In this document: positions 1 through 8,028 of the stretch, piece after piece
Numbering within the stretch: position 1 is the stretch's first letter
Layout of the letters: the number at the start of each line of letters is the position of its first letter
Assembly: GCA_964410645.1 (NCBI GenBank)
Contig: CAYPHV010000009.1
Span: 1-38,672 of the forward strand
DNA length: 38,672 nucleotides
Source: JALTBU01 sp964410645
Lineage (GTDB): Bacteria; Campylobacterota; Campylobacteria; Campylobacterales; Nautiliaceae
Direction of reading: 5' to 3'
Position numbers and translations under genes: made by a program
The notes under the pieces: generated by a model
Seen by the model: the letters and a program-made list of their open reading frames with translations, nothing else
What the model was told of the DNA's origin: nothing
The model's database searches: none

Positions 1-2
1 AA

Positions 3-1127
3 GAAGTTTTTTTTATAAAAAATAAATATGAAGAAGGTGCAGTTCTATTGAGACCTGTAGATTTTGAAATAGCGGCTTCATATGCTATTACTAAACACAC
101 ATTGAATATATTTAATGCTTTGGTTAGTCTTTTTTTAGTTGTATTTTGGTTAAGCGGTGGGCTTTTTATTATTAATTTTTTGTTATATAATCCAAATAGT
201 TTGATTAGTGAATTAGAAATTTTATTGATTTTTTTTGCGGTTAATTATATTTTAACTTTGCCTATTTCCATATGGGAAAAACATATCGACAAAAAATTTG
301 GTTTTAATGTTGCAAGTTGGAAAAGATTTTTTATAGATGAAATTAAAAAAAATATTTTATTTATCGTTTTTGGCGGTATTTTTTTTGCAGGACTTATCTG
401 TTTTATTGAAAATTTTAAAAACTGGTGGATAGAAGGGTTTATTTTTTCATTTGTAGTAATTATTTTAATAAATGTTTTATATCCTGTATTCGCGGGTATT
501 TTTAATAAGTTTGAGCCTTTAAATGATCAAGAATTAAAAAACGACATAGACAATTTAATGGCTAAAGTGGGATTCAAAGCAAGCGGTATTTATGTAATGG
601 ATGCAAGTAAGAGAGATACGAGGCTTAACGCATATTTTGCAGGATTATTTAAAACTAAGAGGGTTGTTTTGTTTGATACACTTTTGAAAAAATTGAACAA
701 AAATGAAATTTTGGCTGTTTTGGGCCATGAATTAGGACATTTCAAGCATAAAGATATTTTAAAAAATATTGCTATTGTTGGCGGAATGCTTTTTATTGTT
801 TTTGCAATTTTTGGGCATTTACCCGATACTGTTTTTAAAGAACTTATGATTCCAAAAACAGGGACAAATATTATTATTTTGGCACTGCTTTTTAGTGAAC
901 CGTTATTATTTATATTTCAGCCTTTTGTTAATTTGATAAGCAGACACAATGAATTTGGTGCAGATGAGATGGGAAGCGTGCTTGTCAGTAAAAAAGATTT
1001 GGCAAGTGCGTTAAAAAAACTTGTAAATGAAAATAAACATTTTCCAAAAGTTAGTAAACTTTATTCCATAATTTATTATTCTCATCCACCGATACTTGAA
1101 AGATTGGAAAACTTAAAAGAAAAGTAG
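3..1127 (+). CDS. M48 family metallopeptidase, Ste24/CAAX-protease-like (5' partial)
   Basis: Multi-pass membrane zinc metalloprotease of the M48A (Ste24) type, expected to cleave membrane-associated or misfolded proteins at the inner membrane. The zinc motif HELGH is encoded at 726-740. A second conserved acidic stretch (NEFGADE) near 946-966 supplies the third metal ligand. Several hydrophobic spans precede the catalytic site. The frame is open all the way to the left edge, and the residues upstream of the TTG at 48 (KNKYEEGAVLLRP) read smoothly into the family-like segment, so that TTG is probably not the start and the gene begins before the window. About 375 residues are visible, against roughly 400-420 for the family, so only the first membrane segment is likely missing. 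The next gene starts 6 bases after the stop. The physiological substrate is unknown; bacteria with this enzyme do not generally prenylate CAAX proteins. Confidence 0.88.
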   Translation, partial: EVFFIKNKYEEGAVLLRPVDFEIAASYAITKHTLNIFNALVSLFLVVFWLSGGLFIINFLLYNPNSLISELEILLIFFAVNYILTLPISIWEKHIDKKFGFNVASWKRFFIDEIKKNILFIVFGGIFFAGLICFIENFKNWWIEGFIFSFVVIILINVLYPVFAGIFNKFEPLNDQELKNDIDNLMAKVGFKASGIYVMDASKRDTRLNAYFAGLFKTKRVVLFDTLLKKLNKNEILAVLGHELGHFKHKDILKNIAIVGGMLFIVFAIFGHLPDTVFKELMIPKTGTNIIILALLFSEPLLFIFQPFVNLISRHNEFGADEMGSVLVSKKDLASALKKLVNENKHFPKVSKLYSIIYYSHPPILERLENLKEK

Positions 1128-1133
1128 CGGTAA

Positions 1134-2279
1134 TTGATTGATACTGTAATTTTGGGTGGAGGGGCAAGCGGACTTTTTTTAGCTTCTCTTTTAGGTAAAG
1201 ATTATTTATTAATTGAGCATAATGCGGAAATTGGTAAAAAAATAAAAATAAGCGGAGGCGGAAAATGCAATATTACCAATAAAAATGTAAGTTGTAAAAA
1301 TTATAAAGGTAATCAAAAATGCATAAAAGAAATATTAAAAAAATTTGATAATAATGATTTGCTAAACTGGCTTAAAAAAAATAATTTAAAAGTATTTGAA
1401 TCGAAAGAAAATCAGTATTTTTTTAAGAATAGTGATGTGATTATCAATTATTTTAAAAAAAGAGTAAAGAATATATTAAACGCGGAAATTAAAGATGTAT
1501 TTTTTGAAAATAATAAATTTAAAATAATTACAGATAAAAAAATTATTTATTCCACAAATGTGGTAGTTGCAACGGGAGGGATGAGCTATAAAAAAATTGG
1601 TGCGAGTGATATCGGATATAAAATTGCCACAAAATTCGGGCATAATATAATTTCTTTAAAACCCGCACTTGTTGGATTTACAGTTCAACCAAGTGAAAAT
1701 TGGTTTAAAATTTTAAGCGGAATTTCTTTAAAAGCCAGTGTTAAAATAAAGGAAAAGACTTTTTATCAAAATATTCTTTTTTCACACAAAGGAATAACAG
1801 GACCGGCTATTTTAAATGCTTCTCTTTGGTGGGATAAGGGAAAAATAATTATTAATTTTTTAAAAAACGATGTATTTAGTTATTTAAAAAATTCCAATAA
1901 ACAGATCTCAACTCAATTGCCTCTTCCAAAAAGAGTTGTAAAAGAGTTTTTAAATTCGAAAAATTTAAAAGATAAAAAGGTAAAAGAATTAAAACTTTTT
2001 GAAAAAGAAAAACTCAAACTTTTAAACAGTTATGAATTTGCACCGGCCGGGACTTTTGGATTTGAAAGGGCTGAAATTACAAAAGGCGGTGTTGATATAA
2101 ATGAAATAAATGAATTTTTGGAAAGTAAAATTCAAAAAGGACTTTATTTTACAGGTGAGGTTTTAGACGTAACAGGAGAACTTGGCGGATACAATTTTCA
2201 ATGGGCTTTTAGCAGCGCTTACAGCGTTTATTCGGATATAATTTCTAAAAGAGACAAATGTCGGGATATAAGATGTTGA
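1134..2279 (+). CDS. NAD(P)/FAD-dependent oxidoreductase, BaiN/HI0933 (YhiN) family
   Basis: Soluble flavoprotein of the HI0933/BaiN family. It has an N-terminal FAD dinucleotide-binding loop (GGGASGL, residues 8-14), the family hallmark ISGGGKCNITN (about 39-49), an internal GITGPAIL segment, and the C-terminal flavin-closing motif TGEVLDVTGELGGYN (about 340-354). At 381 residues it is close to the usual 390-420. The start is TTG at 1134, chosen because the FAD motif must lie close to the N terminus and no ATG is available; the Shine-Dalgarno sequence is poor. It follows the M48 protease gene by 6 bases and overlaps prmC, so the three are probably co-transcribed. Members are known to reduce unsaturated substrates or are uncharacterised; the substrate here cannot be read from the sequence. 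Confidence 0.88.
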   Translation: MIDTVILGGGASGLFLASLLGKDYLLIEHNAEIGKKIKISGGGKCNITNKNVSCKNYKGNQKCIKEILKKFDNNDLLNWLKKNNLKVFESKENQYFFKNSDVIINYFKKRVKNILNAEIKDVFFENNKFKIITDKKIIYSTNVVVATGGMSYKKIGASDIGYKIATKFGHNIISLKPALVGFTVQPSENWFKILSGISLKASVKIKEKTFYQNILFSHKGITGPAILNASLWWDKGKIIINFLKNDVFSYLKNSNKQISTQLPLPKRVVKEFLNSKNLKDKKVKELKLFEKEKLKLLNSYEFAPAGTFGFERAEITKGGVDINEINEFLESKIQKGLYFTGEVLDVTGELGGYNFQWAFSSAYSVYSDIISKRDKCRDIRC

Positions 2280-3043
2280 TTAAAGATGCGTTAAAATTAA
2301 AAAACGGCAGTTATATTTTAGAGAAATTGTTAAATGTAGATAAGGTTTGGCTTTTTTTAAATGAAAGCAGAAAAGTACCAAAAGAATTTTTTGATATTCA
2401 AAAAAAAGTAGATAGTGGTTATCCAATAGAATATTGCTTTAATGAAGTAGAATTTTATGGGGATAAATTTTTTATAAAAGAAGGAATATTAATTCCAAGA
2501 GATGATACGGAAATAGTGGTGGAAAGGGCTATTAAACTAATAAGTTCTACCAAATCCGCTTCGAATAAATGTAAAGTTATTGATTGCTGTACGGGAAGCG
2601 GTGTTATTGCAATAGAAATTGCAAAATATACCAATTCTAAAGTAATAGGGACAGATATAAACGAAACAGCTCTTGAAGTAGCCAGAAAAAATGCAAAAAT
2701 GCACCATCTTGATGTAAAATTTAAAAAGTGCGATTTGTTTGACGAGAAAGGGGATATTTTAGTGGCAAATCCCCCTTATGTGGAAAATTCTTGGCAAAAA
2801 CCAAATCAGTATGAACCGGACAATGCTTTTTACGGCGGAATTGATGGACTGGATATTGTTAAAAAAATTATAAATAAAGCCAAAAACCTAGGATATAAAG
2901 CTGCAATAATTGAAATAGGTTACAATCAGAAAGAAAAGCTTAGTAATTTTTTAAATAAAAATAAAATTAATAATTTTATATTTTTTAAAGATTTGGTAAA
3001 AAATATCAGAGGGGTTGAAATTATTTTAAGTGAAGGTAATTAG
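2273..3043 (+). CDS. prmC: Peptide chain release factor N5-glutamine methyltransferase PrmC (HemK)
   Basis: SAM-dependent methyltransferase that methylates the glutamine of the GGQ motif in release factors RF1/RF2, which is needed for efficient termination. The SAM-binding loop (VIDCCTGSGVIAIEIA, about 102-117) and the catalytic NPPY motif (about 166-169, preceded by VA and followed by VE) are both present. The first ~70 residues form the small helical release-factor-binding domain. An ATG at 2258 is also in frame and would add MSGYK. I prefer ATG 2273 because MLIKDALK matches the family N terminus and gives the short overlap with the preceding stop (2277-2279) typical of translational coupling. 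The 3' end overlaps the convergent MarC-family gene by 23 bases. Confidence 0.9.
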   Translation: MLIKDALKLKNGSYILEKLLNVDKVWLFLNESRKVPKEFFDIQKKVDSGYPIEYCFNEVEFYGDKFFIKEGILIPRDDTEIVVERAIKLISSTKSASNKCKVIDCCTGSGVIAIEIAKYTNSKVIGTDINETALEVARKNAKMHHLDVKFKKCDLFDEKGDILVANPPYVENSWQKPNQYEPDNAFYGGIDGLDIVKKIINKAKNLGYKAAIIEIGYNQKEKLSNFLNKNKINNFIFFKDLVKNIRGVEIILSEGN

Positions 3044-3593
3044 CAATTCCGTCTAATAACATTTGAACCGAAAGAGCAATTAACAACATACCCATTAATT
3101 TTTCAATAGCACTGAAAAATTTATAGGGAATATATTTAGCCAAATATATAAACAATATAATAGTTAAAGATGCAGCAAGCCAGGATGCTGTTGAGGCTAA
3201 GATTAATGTTTGTAAATCATAATTGTTTGCAAATAATAAAAGTACAGCGAGTAATGAAGGCCCTGCAATCATAGGTATTGCAATAGGAACTATTAATAAA
3301 TCATTTTGTTTGCCAAAAATAACTTCATTTGAAGGAAATATCATTTTTAAGGCAATTAAAAATAATATTATCCCCCCGGCTATTGAAATTGAAGCTTCAC
3401 TTAATCCAAAAAATTCCAAAATTTTATTACCGGATAGTATAAAAAAATATATCAATAGTAGTGAGATAAAAAGTTCTCTAATAAGTATTTTTAATTGATT
3501 CTTTAAACTATATTCTTTTAGCAGCGAAATTAACATTGGTAAATTTCCAAAAGGATCCATTATTAAAAAAAGTGTTATTGCTATTTTTAACAT
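3021..3593 (-). CDS. MarC family integral membrane protein
   Basis: Six-helix inner membrane protein of the MarC/UPF0056 family. The diagnostic first segment (ITLFLIMDPFGNLP, residues 6-19), a central GPSLLAVLLL segment and the C-terminal helix are all visible. At 190 residues it is slightly shorter than most members (about 200-220). An in-frame TTG 15 bases upstream could add five residues (MAKI before the ATG-encoded M). Despite the historical 'multiple antibiotic resistance' name, the family function is not established. It is monocistronic, convergent with prmC and tail-overlapping it. A TATAAT-like -10 on the minus strand lies at 3618-3623, about 25 bases upstream of the ATG. Confidence 0.85.
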   Translation of the reverse strand: MLKIAITLFLIMDPFGNLPMLISLLKEYSLKNQLKILIRELFISLLLIYFFILSGNKILEFFGLSEASISIAGGIILFLIALKMIFPSNEVIFGKQNDLLIVPIAIPMIAGPSLLAVLLLFANNYDLQTLILASTASWLAASLTIILFIYLAKYIPYKFFSAIEKLMGMLLIALSVQMLLDGIANYLHLK

Positions 3594-3617
3594 TATTTTG
3601 CCAATTTTTGATTTAAT

Positions 3618-3623
3618 ATTATA
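3618..3623 (-). promoter_or_regulatory. Putative -10 element for the MarC-family gene
   Basis: TATAAT on the minus strand, 24 bases upstream of the ATG at 3593, in an AT-rich leader. No -35 match at standard spacing is visible, as is common for Campylobacterota sigma-70 promoters. The remaining gene-free stretch 3624-3776 shows no RNA gene or strong hairpin. Confidence 0.35.
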
Positions 3624-3776
3624 TATTTGAGATTTATTGCAATACTATAATAGAATTTATACATGATAATCCTTTTGATGCAATTATATATAAAAAAGTA
3701 GATTTTTAGCTAAGATATATTTTACTTTTCAAAATATTTTTTCAGATTGATCAAAATTTAGTTTTAATAAATAAAA

Positions 3777-4613
3777 TTATATTTCGGCGATAACCATAGC
3801 TGCTATTACCAATATTCCGCCTATTATTTGTTTTATAGTAAGTATTTCACCGCTGAAATATCCAATAAAAGCTGCTGTTACAGGTTCCAAAGCAAAAATT
3901 ACCGCTGTTTTGGTAGGAGTGGTGAATTGTTGTGCATATGTTTGAACAAAAAAAGCAAATACGGTTGCTATTAAAGAAGTAATTAAAATAGCAATTATTA
4001 CAGTAAAATTTATTGTTACAGATAATGTTTCAAACGGAATAAAAATTGTGCTAAGAATGCAGACTGTTAAAAACTGAAAAGTTACAAGTGAGTATATATT
4101 ATATTTTTTTGAAAAAATATCAGTAAAATTGACATGCAATGCATAAAATATAGCGCATATAAATGCTAATATTTCGCCCTTTCCTATACCGATATCTGTT
4201 TTAATAATTAGTAAATAAAGACCGATAATTGCGATTATAGCGGCGATAAGGGCATTTTTTTTAATATTTTTTTTAAACAGCATAAATGAAAAAAAAGGTG
4301 TTAAAATAACAAAAAGTCCGGTTATAAATGCAATGACACTTGAAGGGGAATAATATAATCCCAGTGTTTGAAAGCCATATCCTCCGAAATTGAAAAAGCC
4401 TAAGATTGCTGAGGCCTTGAGTGTATTTTTATCAAAATTTAATTTTTTATAAAAAAATAAAAACATAAATAAAAAAGCAATAAAAAATCTAACAGAAAGA
4501 AATAAGAAAGCAGGAATAAACGCAATTGCTTTTTGTACTAAAATAAAGGTACTTCCCCAACTTATAGCAACTATAACAAGTAATAAATCAGCTATTTTAG
4601 TTTTAGAGTAAAT
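3777..4613 (-). CDS. EamA/DMT-superfamily transporter with apparent ATT start codon
   Basis: Drug/metabolite transporter (EamA, RhaT-like) of the inner membrane, made of two repeats of about five helices. The conventional first ATG is at 4466 and would give only 229 residues, starting in the second helix. Upstream the frame stays open for about 50 codons and encodes an unmistakable EamA N terminus: ADLLLVIVAISWGSTFILVQ, then a segment with IPAFLFLSVRF. The frame is closed by a TAG (4624-4622). Between that stop and the first helix there is no ATG, GTG or TTG. The best-placed initiator is ATT at 4613-4611, giving 278 residues, the usual family length, and overlapping the upstream permease stop (4605-4603) by 11 bases. 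It is the last gene of the amino acid transporter operon. Transport substrate unknown; an amino acid or metabolite exporter would fit the context. Confidence 0.8.
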   Translation of the reverse strand: MYSKTKIADLLLVIVAISWGSTFILVQKAIAFIPAFLFLSVRFFIAFLFMFLFFYKKLNFDKNTLKASAILGFFNFGGYGFQTLGLYYSPSSVIAFITGLFVILTPFFSFMLFKKNIKKNALIAAIIAIIGLYLLIIKTDIGIGKGEILAFICAIFYALHVNFTDIFSKKYNIYSLVTFQFLTVCILSTIFIPFETLSVTINFTVIIAILITSLIATVFAFFVQTYAQQFTTPTKTAVIFALEPVTAAFIGYFSGEILTIKQIIGGILVIAAMVIAEI

Positions 4614-5553
4614 TATTTCTAATCCCTAATTTTTTTTCTAATTGATGGCCTATATAACTTAATACTGATGTCAGCATTAAATATAGCATTGCAACTGTAA
4701 GCCATGTTTCAAAAGGCGAAAATGTATTTGCTACAATTTCTCTTCCAACTTTTGTAAGATCTGTAATAGAAATCACAGATACCAGTGAACTGTCTTTGAT
4801 AAGTGAAATAAGCTCTCCAATAAGCGCAGGAAGAGCTTTTCTTATTGCCTGTGGTAAAATAATATAATACATTCTCTGAATAGCGTTTAAACCGAGTGAT
4901 TTTGCGGCTTCGTGTTGCCCTTTTTCAATAGATTGAATAGCGCCTCTGAGTATTTCGGCAATATATGCAGCATAAAAAATTGATAAACTCATAACCCCAG
5001 CCCAAAATCTTGGTAAATTAAAAATTGTTGCAACAATAAAATAAAAAATAAACAACTGAACTAAAAGCGGGGTTCCTCTGATAATTGTAATATAAACACT
5101 TCCTATATAATCTAATGCAGGAATTCCGCTGAGTCTCATAATAGATATGGCTAAGCCTATAATAAGAGCCAGTACCATAGAAATAATAGAAATTTTTATG
5201 GTTACCCAAAGTCCCATCAAAAACGGTCCAGGTGTTAGCTTTGTTTTAAAAGCAATTTCATCTCCGTTAAAAACACTTTCCCCGTTTTGAAATTCTAATT
5301 TATAATTTTTGATATTGTACGAAATTTTTTTATTATTGGTACATATTATTGTTGCTTTTTTATTGTTGATTTTAAGAGTTCCGTCGCAAGGTGAATTTAT
5401 CGGTATTTTTTTTTCATAAACAAAATATTTAGGAATTTTATCCCATTGCCATGTATAATTTATTTTACTGGTAGCGCTATATAAAAAATATCCTAAAAAT
5501 ATGTAAAATAAAGAGGCCAGTAAAAGGCCTATTTTTTTATTTCTAATATCCAT
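4603..5553 (-). CDS. Polar amino acid ABC transporter permease (HisM/GlnP type) with N-terminal extra domain
   Basis: Membrane permease of a polar amino acid (His/Glu/Gln/Arg/opine family) ABC importer. The transport core starts at about residue 110 (GPFLMGLWVTIKISII) and contains the ATPase-coupling EAA loop (HEAAKSLGLNAIQRMYYIILPQA, around 213-236, quoted here as its span). At 316 residues it is about 90 longer than the common ~220-residue permeases. A first membrane anchor (about 8-25) is followed by an extracytoplasmic segment of about 80 residues (W35, W37, IPKYF, two cysteines C56 and C71) before the core. It starts at ATG 5553, directly abutting the stop codon of the binding-protein gene, so the two are translationally coupled. 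Whether a second permease exists elsewhere is not visible; this type may work as a homodimer. Confidence 0.9.
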   Translation of the reverse strand: MDIRNKKIGLLLASLFYIFLGYFLYSATSKINYTWQWDKIPKYFVYEKKIPINSPCDGTLKINNKKATIICTNNKKISYNIKNYKLEFQNGESVFNGDEIAFKTKLTPGPFLMGLWVTIKISIISMVLALIIGLAISIMRLSGIPALDYIGSVYITIIRGTPLLVQLFIFYFIVATIFNLPRFWAGVMSLSIFYAAYIAEILRGAIQSIEKGQHEAAKSLGLNAIQRMYYIILPQAIRKALPALIGELISLIKDSSLVSVISITDLTKVGREIVANTFSPFETWLTVAMLYLMLTSVLSYIGHQLEKKLGIRNNLL

Positions 5554-6354
5554 TTACTGAACTTTTTTAAGCCAATCTGTATGTTTGAACCATTTATTGT
5601 AAAATTTTTGGTAAATGCCGTTATGTTTAATTTGTTTTAGGAAATTATTTAACCAGTTAAGAAAATCAGGATCCCCGTGTTTAATAGCAAATCCAAGAGG
5701 TTCATAAGTTAAATCCTGGCTTAAAAAAATAAGTCTTCCTTTTCCTTTTCCGGCCATAAACAATTCATTATAAGGCTTATCATATATAAAAGCATCCGCA
5801 CGGTTGTTTAATACTTCCTGAACAGCGGCACTTTCTGAATCAAATGTTTTAATTGTTGCATGTTTAAACATTTTTCTGGCTGCTATTTCACCTGTAACAC
5901 CCAGTTTTGTAGTAATGACCATTCCTTTTTTGTCCAAATCTTTATAAGTTTTGACGCCTTTGTGTTTTTTGTTTACAAGCAGTGTTTGTCCGACTAAAAA
6001 ATATGGATTGCTGAATGTTACTTTTAAATTTCTTTTTTGTGTTATAGTCATACCTGAAATGATTATATCGCATTTATCGGTAATAAGAGCCGGTATAATC
6101 CCGTCCCATGCGGTTGGTACTAGTTTTAGATTAACACCCATATCTTTTGCCATTGTTTTTGCCACATCTACGTCAAATCCTATTATTCTTCCATGTTTAT
6201 CTCTCATTTCAAACGGGACGTAACCCGGTTCTAAACAAACTCTAAGCTGATTTTTTTGGATAATCTGATTTAATGTTGAATGTTTCCAAACATTAAAATC
6301 CGCAGCAAAAACAATCGAAACTAACGCTAAAACTGTAAATAGTAATTTTTTCAT
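5554..6354 (-). CDS. Amino acid ABC transporter periplasmic substrate-binding protein
   Basis: Family 3 extracellular solute-binding protein (SBP_bac_3). A Sec signal peptide (MKKLLFTVLALVSIVFA, cleavage near 17/18) precedes the two-lobed binding fold: LRVCLEPGYVPFEM (first strand), IIGFDVDVAKTMA, ISGMTITQKRNLKVTFSNPYF (ligand-binding and hinge region) and the second-lobe segment MVITTKLGVTGEIAA. It has no lipobox, so it is expected to be soluble in the periplasm. At 266 residues it is normal for the family. The Shine-Dalgarno sequence AAAAGGAG lies just upstream of the ATG. It sits between the ATPase and the permease. The exact amino acid cannot be assigned from sequence alone; the family covers Glu, Gln, His, Arg, Cys and others. 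Confidence 0.92.
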   Translation of the reverse strand: MKKLLFTVLALVSIVFAADFNVWKHSTLNQIIQKNQLRVCLEPGYVPFEMRDKHGRIIGFDVDVAKTMAKDMGVNLKLVPTAWDGIIPALITDKCDIIISGMTITQKRNLKVTFSNPYFLVGQTLLVNKKHKGVKTYKDLDKKGMVITTKLGVTGEIAARKMFKHATIKTFDSESAAVQEVLNNRADAFIYDKPYNELFMAGKGKGRLIFLSQDLTYEPLGFAIKHGDPDFLNWLNNFLKQIKHNGIYQKFYNKWFKHTDWLKKVQ

Positions 6355-6371
6355 TTTTTCTCCTTTTAGTT

Positions 6372-7109
6372 TTAATGATGTAAGATTTCACTCAAAAATT
6401 TCTTAGCTCTGTCGGTTTTAGGATGATTGAAAAATTCTTCCGGCGTGTTTTCTTCTAATATTTTTCCTGCATCCATAAATACGATTCTATCGCCTACTTC
6501 CCTTGCAAATCCCATTTCATGGGTTACACAGACAATTGTATAATTTTCTTTTGCAAGTTCTTTCATAACATCAAGCACTTCTCCAATCATTTCCGGGTCT
6601 AGCGCGCTTGTAGGTTCGTCAAACAGAATTATTTTAGGCTTCATGGCAAGTGTTCTTGCAATTGCTACCCTTTGTTTTTGCCCACCGCTCAGTTCACTTG
6701 GATATTTATTTGCCTGATGCGGAATCCTTACTCTTTCAAGCAGCTCTATAGCTATTTTCTGAGCTTCTTTTTTTGGTGTTTTGTTTACTTTCACAGGGGC
6801 TAAAGTTATATTTTCAAGTATTGTCAAATGTGGAAAAAGATTGAAATGCTGAAAAACCATTCCAACTTCCTGGCGAAGTTTATTTATTTTAATTTTTCTG
6901 TTGTATAAATCTTTTCCGTCAATAATGATTTTTCCTTTGTTAATATTTTCTAATCTGTTGATGCACCTAATGAGTGTGGATTTTCCGCTTCCGCTTGGTC
7001 CGCATATAACGACGACTTCACCTTTTTTTACATCAAAATTTACACCTTTTAAGGCATGAAAATTCCCATAATATTTCTCAATATCTTTCATTTGAATTAT
7101 ATCTGTCAT
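6372..7109 (-). CDS. Polar amino acid ABC transporter ATP-binding protein (GlnQ/HisP type)
   Basis: Cytoplasmic ATPase energising the adjacent importer. It has the Walker A motif GPSGSGKST (37-45), Q-loop (MVFQHFNLFPHLT, about 87-99), ABC signature LSGGQKQRVAIAR (about 140-152), Walker B with D-loop (IILFDEPTSALDPE, about 160-173) and switch histidine (VTHEMGFA). At 245 residues it matches GlnQ. It is the first gene of a minus-strand operon: ATPase, 17-base gap, binding protein, abutting permease, overlapping EamA exporter. Shine-Dalgarno AAGGG precedes the ATG, and a TATAAT -10 lies at 7144-7149. Confidence 0.95.
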   Translation of the reverse strand: MTDIIQMKDIEKYYGNFHALKGVNFDVKKGEVVVICGPSGSGKSTLIRCINRLENINKGKIIIDGKDLYNRKIKINKLRQEVGMVFQHFNLFPHLTILENITLAPVKVNKTPKKEAQKIAIELLERVRIPHQANKYPSELSGGQKQRVAIARTLAMKPKIILFDEPTSALDPEMIGEVLDVMKELAKENYTIVCVTHEMGFAREVGDRIVFMDAGKILEENTPEEFFNHPKTDRAKKFLSEILHH

Positions 7110-7143
7110 TGAAACCCTTATTTACACAAGAATATAAAACTTA

Positions 7144-7222
7144 ATTATAAAGAATATTGTATCTAAAGTTTATACGATAAGTAAAGAATTATATTTTTTA
7201 AAATCGTAATTTTTGATAAAAT
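7144..7222. promoter_or_regulatory. Divergent promoter region between the amino acid transporter operon and the MlaF-like ATPase gene
   Basis: The 135-base spacer between two divergently transcribed genes. On the minus strand a TATAAT lies at 7144-7149, 35 bases from the ATPase start. On the plus strand a GATAAAAT (-10 like TAAAAT at 7217-7222) lies 23 bases before the ATG at 7245, which also has an AAGG ribosome site. No convincing -35 hexamer is seen for either, which is usual for this lineage. Confidence 0.4.
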
Positions 7223-7244
7223 ATTCAAAAAATTAAGGTTTTGT

Positions 7245-8006
7245 ATGATAATAGTAAAACATTTAAAAAAAGTATTCGGCAAAAAAGTTGTGTTAAAAGA
7301 TATTAATCTAAATATTGTAGATGAAAAAATTACTTATATTCTCGGTATGTCTGGACAGGGTAAATCCACAATTATTAAGAATATAGTGGGACTTTTAAAA
7401 CCTACCGCCGGAACAATTTTAGTGGATAATGTCAATGTTGCCAAAGCGGATTTGAAAACATTATATGAAATAAGAAAAAAAGTGGGATTTACGTTTCAAG
7501 CGGGCGCTCTTTTTGACAGTATGAATATATTTGACAATATAGCGTTTCCATTGAGAGAGCATACCAGAATGAAAGAAAATGAAATACAAAAAAGAGTTTT
7601 CAAAACGCTTGAAATGGTAGGACTTGAGGCTAAAAGAGTGGCTTTTCTTTTTCCACATGAATTAAGTGGAGGGATGAGGAAAAGAGCTGCAACAGCAAGA
7701 TCTATTATACTTCAGCCTAAATATATTTTGTATGACGAGCCTACCAGCGGGCTTGATCCGATAATCAGTGATAGAATTACAAGAATGATAAAAACTCTTA
7801 CAAAAGAGTATAAAATGACAAGTGTTGTTATTTCACACGATTTGAAAGAAACATTTAAAAGTGCGGATTATGTTGCGCTTTTATATAACGGAGAAATTAT
7901 CGAATACGGAAATGTTGAAGAATTTAAAAGTTCACAAAAACCTATAGTTAGAGCATTTATTGAAGGAAACAGCGAACTTTATGAGCGAATTGTCCAGGCG
8001 GTATAA
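7245..8006 (+). CDS. ABC transporter ATP-binding protein, MlaF/Mkl-like
   Basis: Cytoplasmic ABC ATPase most like MlaF, the motor of MCE-type phospholipid transporters. It has Walker A GMSGQGKST (34-42), the MlaF-typical Q-loop region GFTFQAGALFDSMNIFDNIAFPLREH (about 84-109, giving its span), signature LSGGMRKRAATARSI, and Walker B with D-loop ILYDEPTSGLDP. The phrase 'FQ.GALFDSM....N.AFPLREH' is the strongest indicator of the MlaF subfamily. At 253 residues the length is normal. Unusually, the neighbours are not the permease (MlaE) and MCE protein (MlaD); instead a HlyD-like exported protein follows 22 bases downstream. The permease must be elsewhere, or the system is atypical. Confidence 0.85.
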   Translation: MIIVKHLKKVFGKKVVLKDINLNIVDEKITYILGMSGQGKSTIIKNIVGLLKPTAGTILVDNVNVAKADLKTLYEIRKKVGFTFQAGALFDSMNIFDNIAFPLREHTRMKENEIQKRVFKTLEMVGLEAKRVAFLFPHELSGGMRKRAATARSIILQPKYILYDEPTSGLDPIISDRITRMIKTLTKEYKMTSVVISHDLKETFKSADYVALLYNGEIIEYGNVEEFKSSQKPIVRAFIEGNSELYERIVQAV

Positions 8007-8028
8007 AAATTATATTTAAAGGATATTT

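Noticed and set aside
3223..3498. 91-codon plus-strand ORF inside the MarC-family gene
   Set aside because: Antisense shadow; the minus-strand frame carries the family motifs.
6384..6400. TTTCACTCAA, the same 10-mer as in the HspR-like sites
   Set aside because: It lies inside the conserved 3' end of the amino acid transporter ATPase gene (encoding LSE) and has no TTGANT partner seven bases away. It shows that the half-site alone is not specific.
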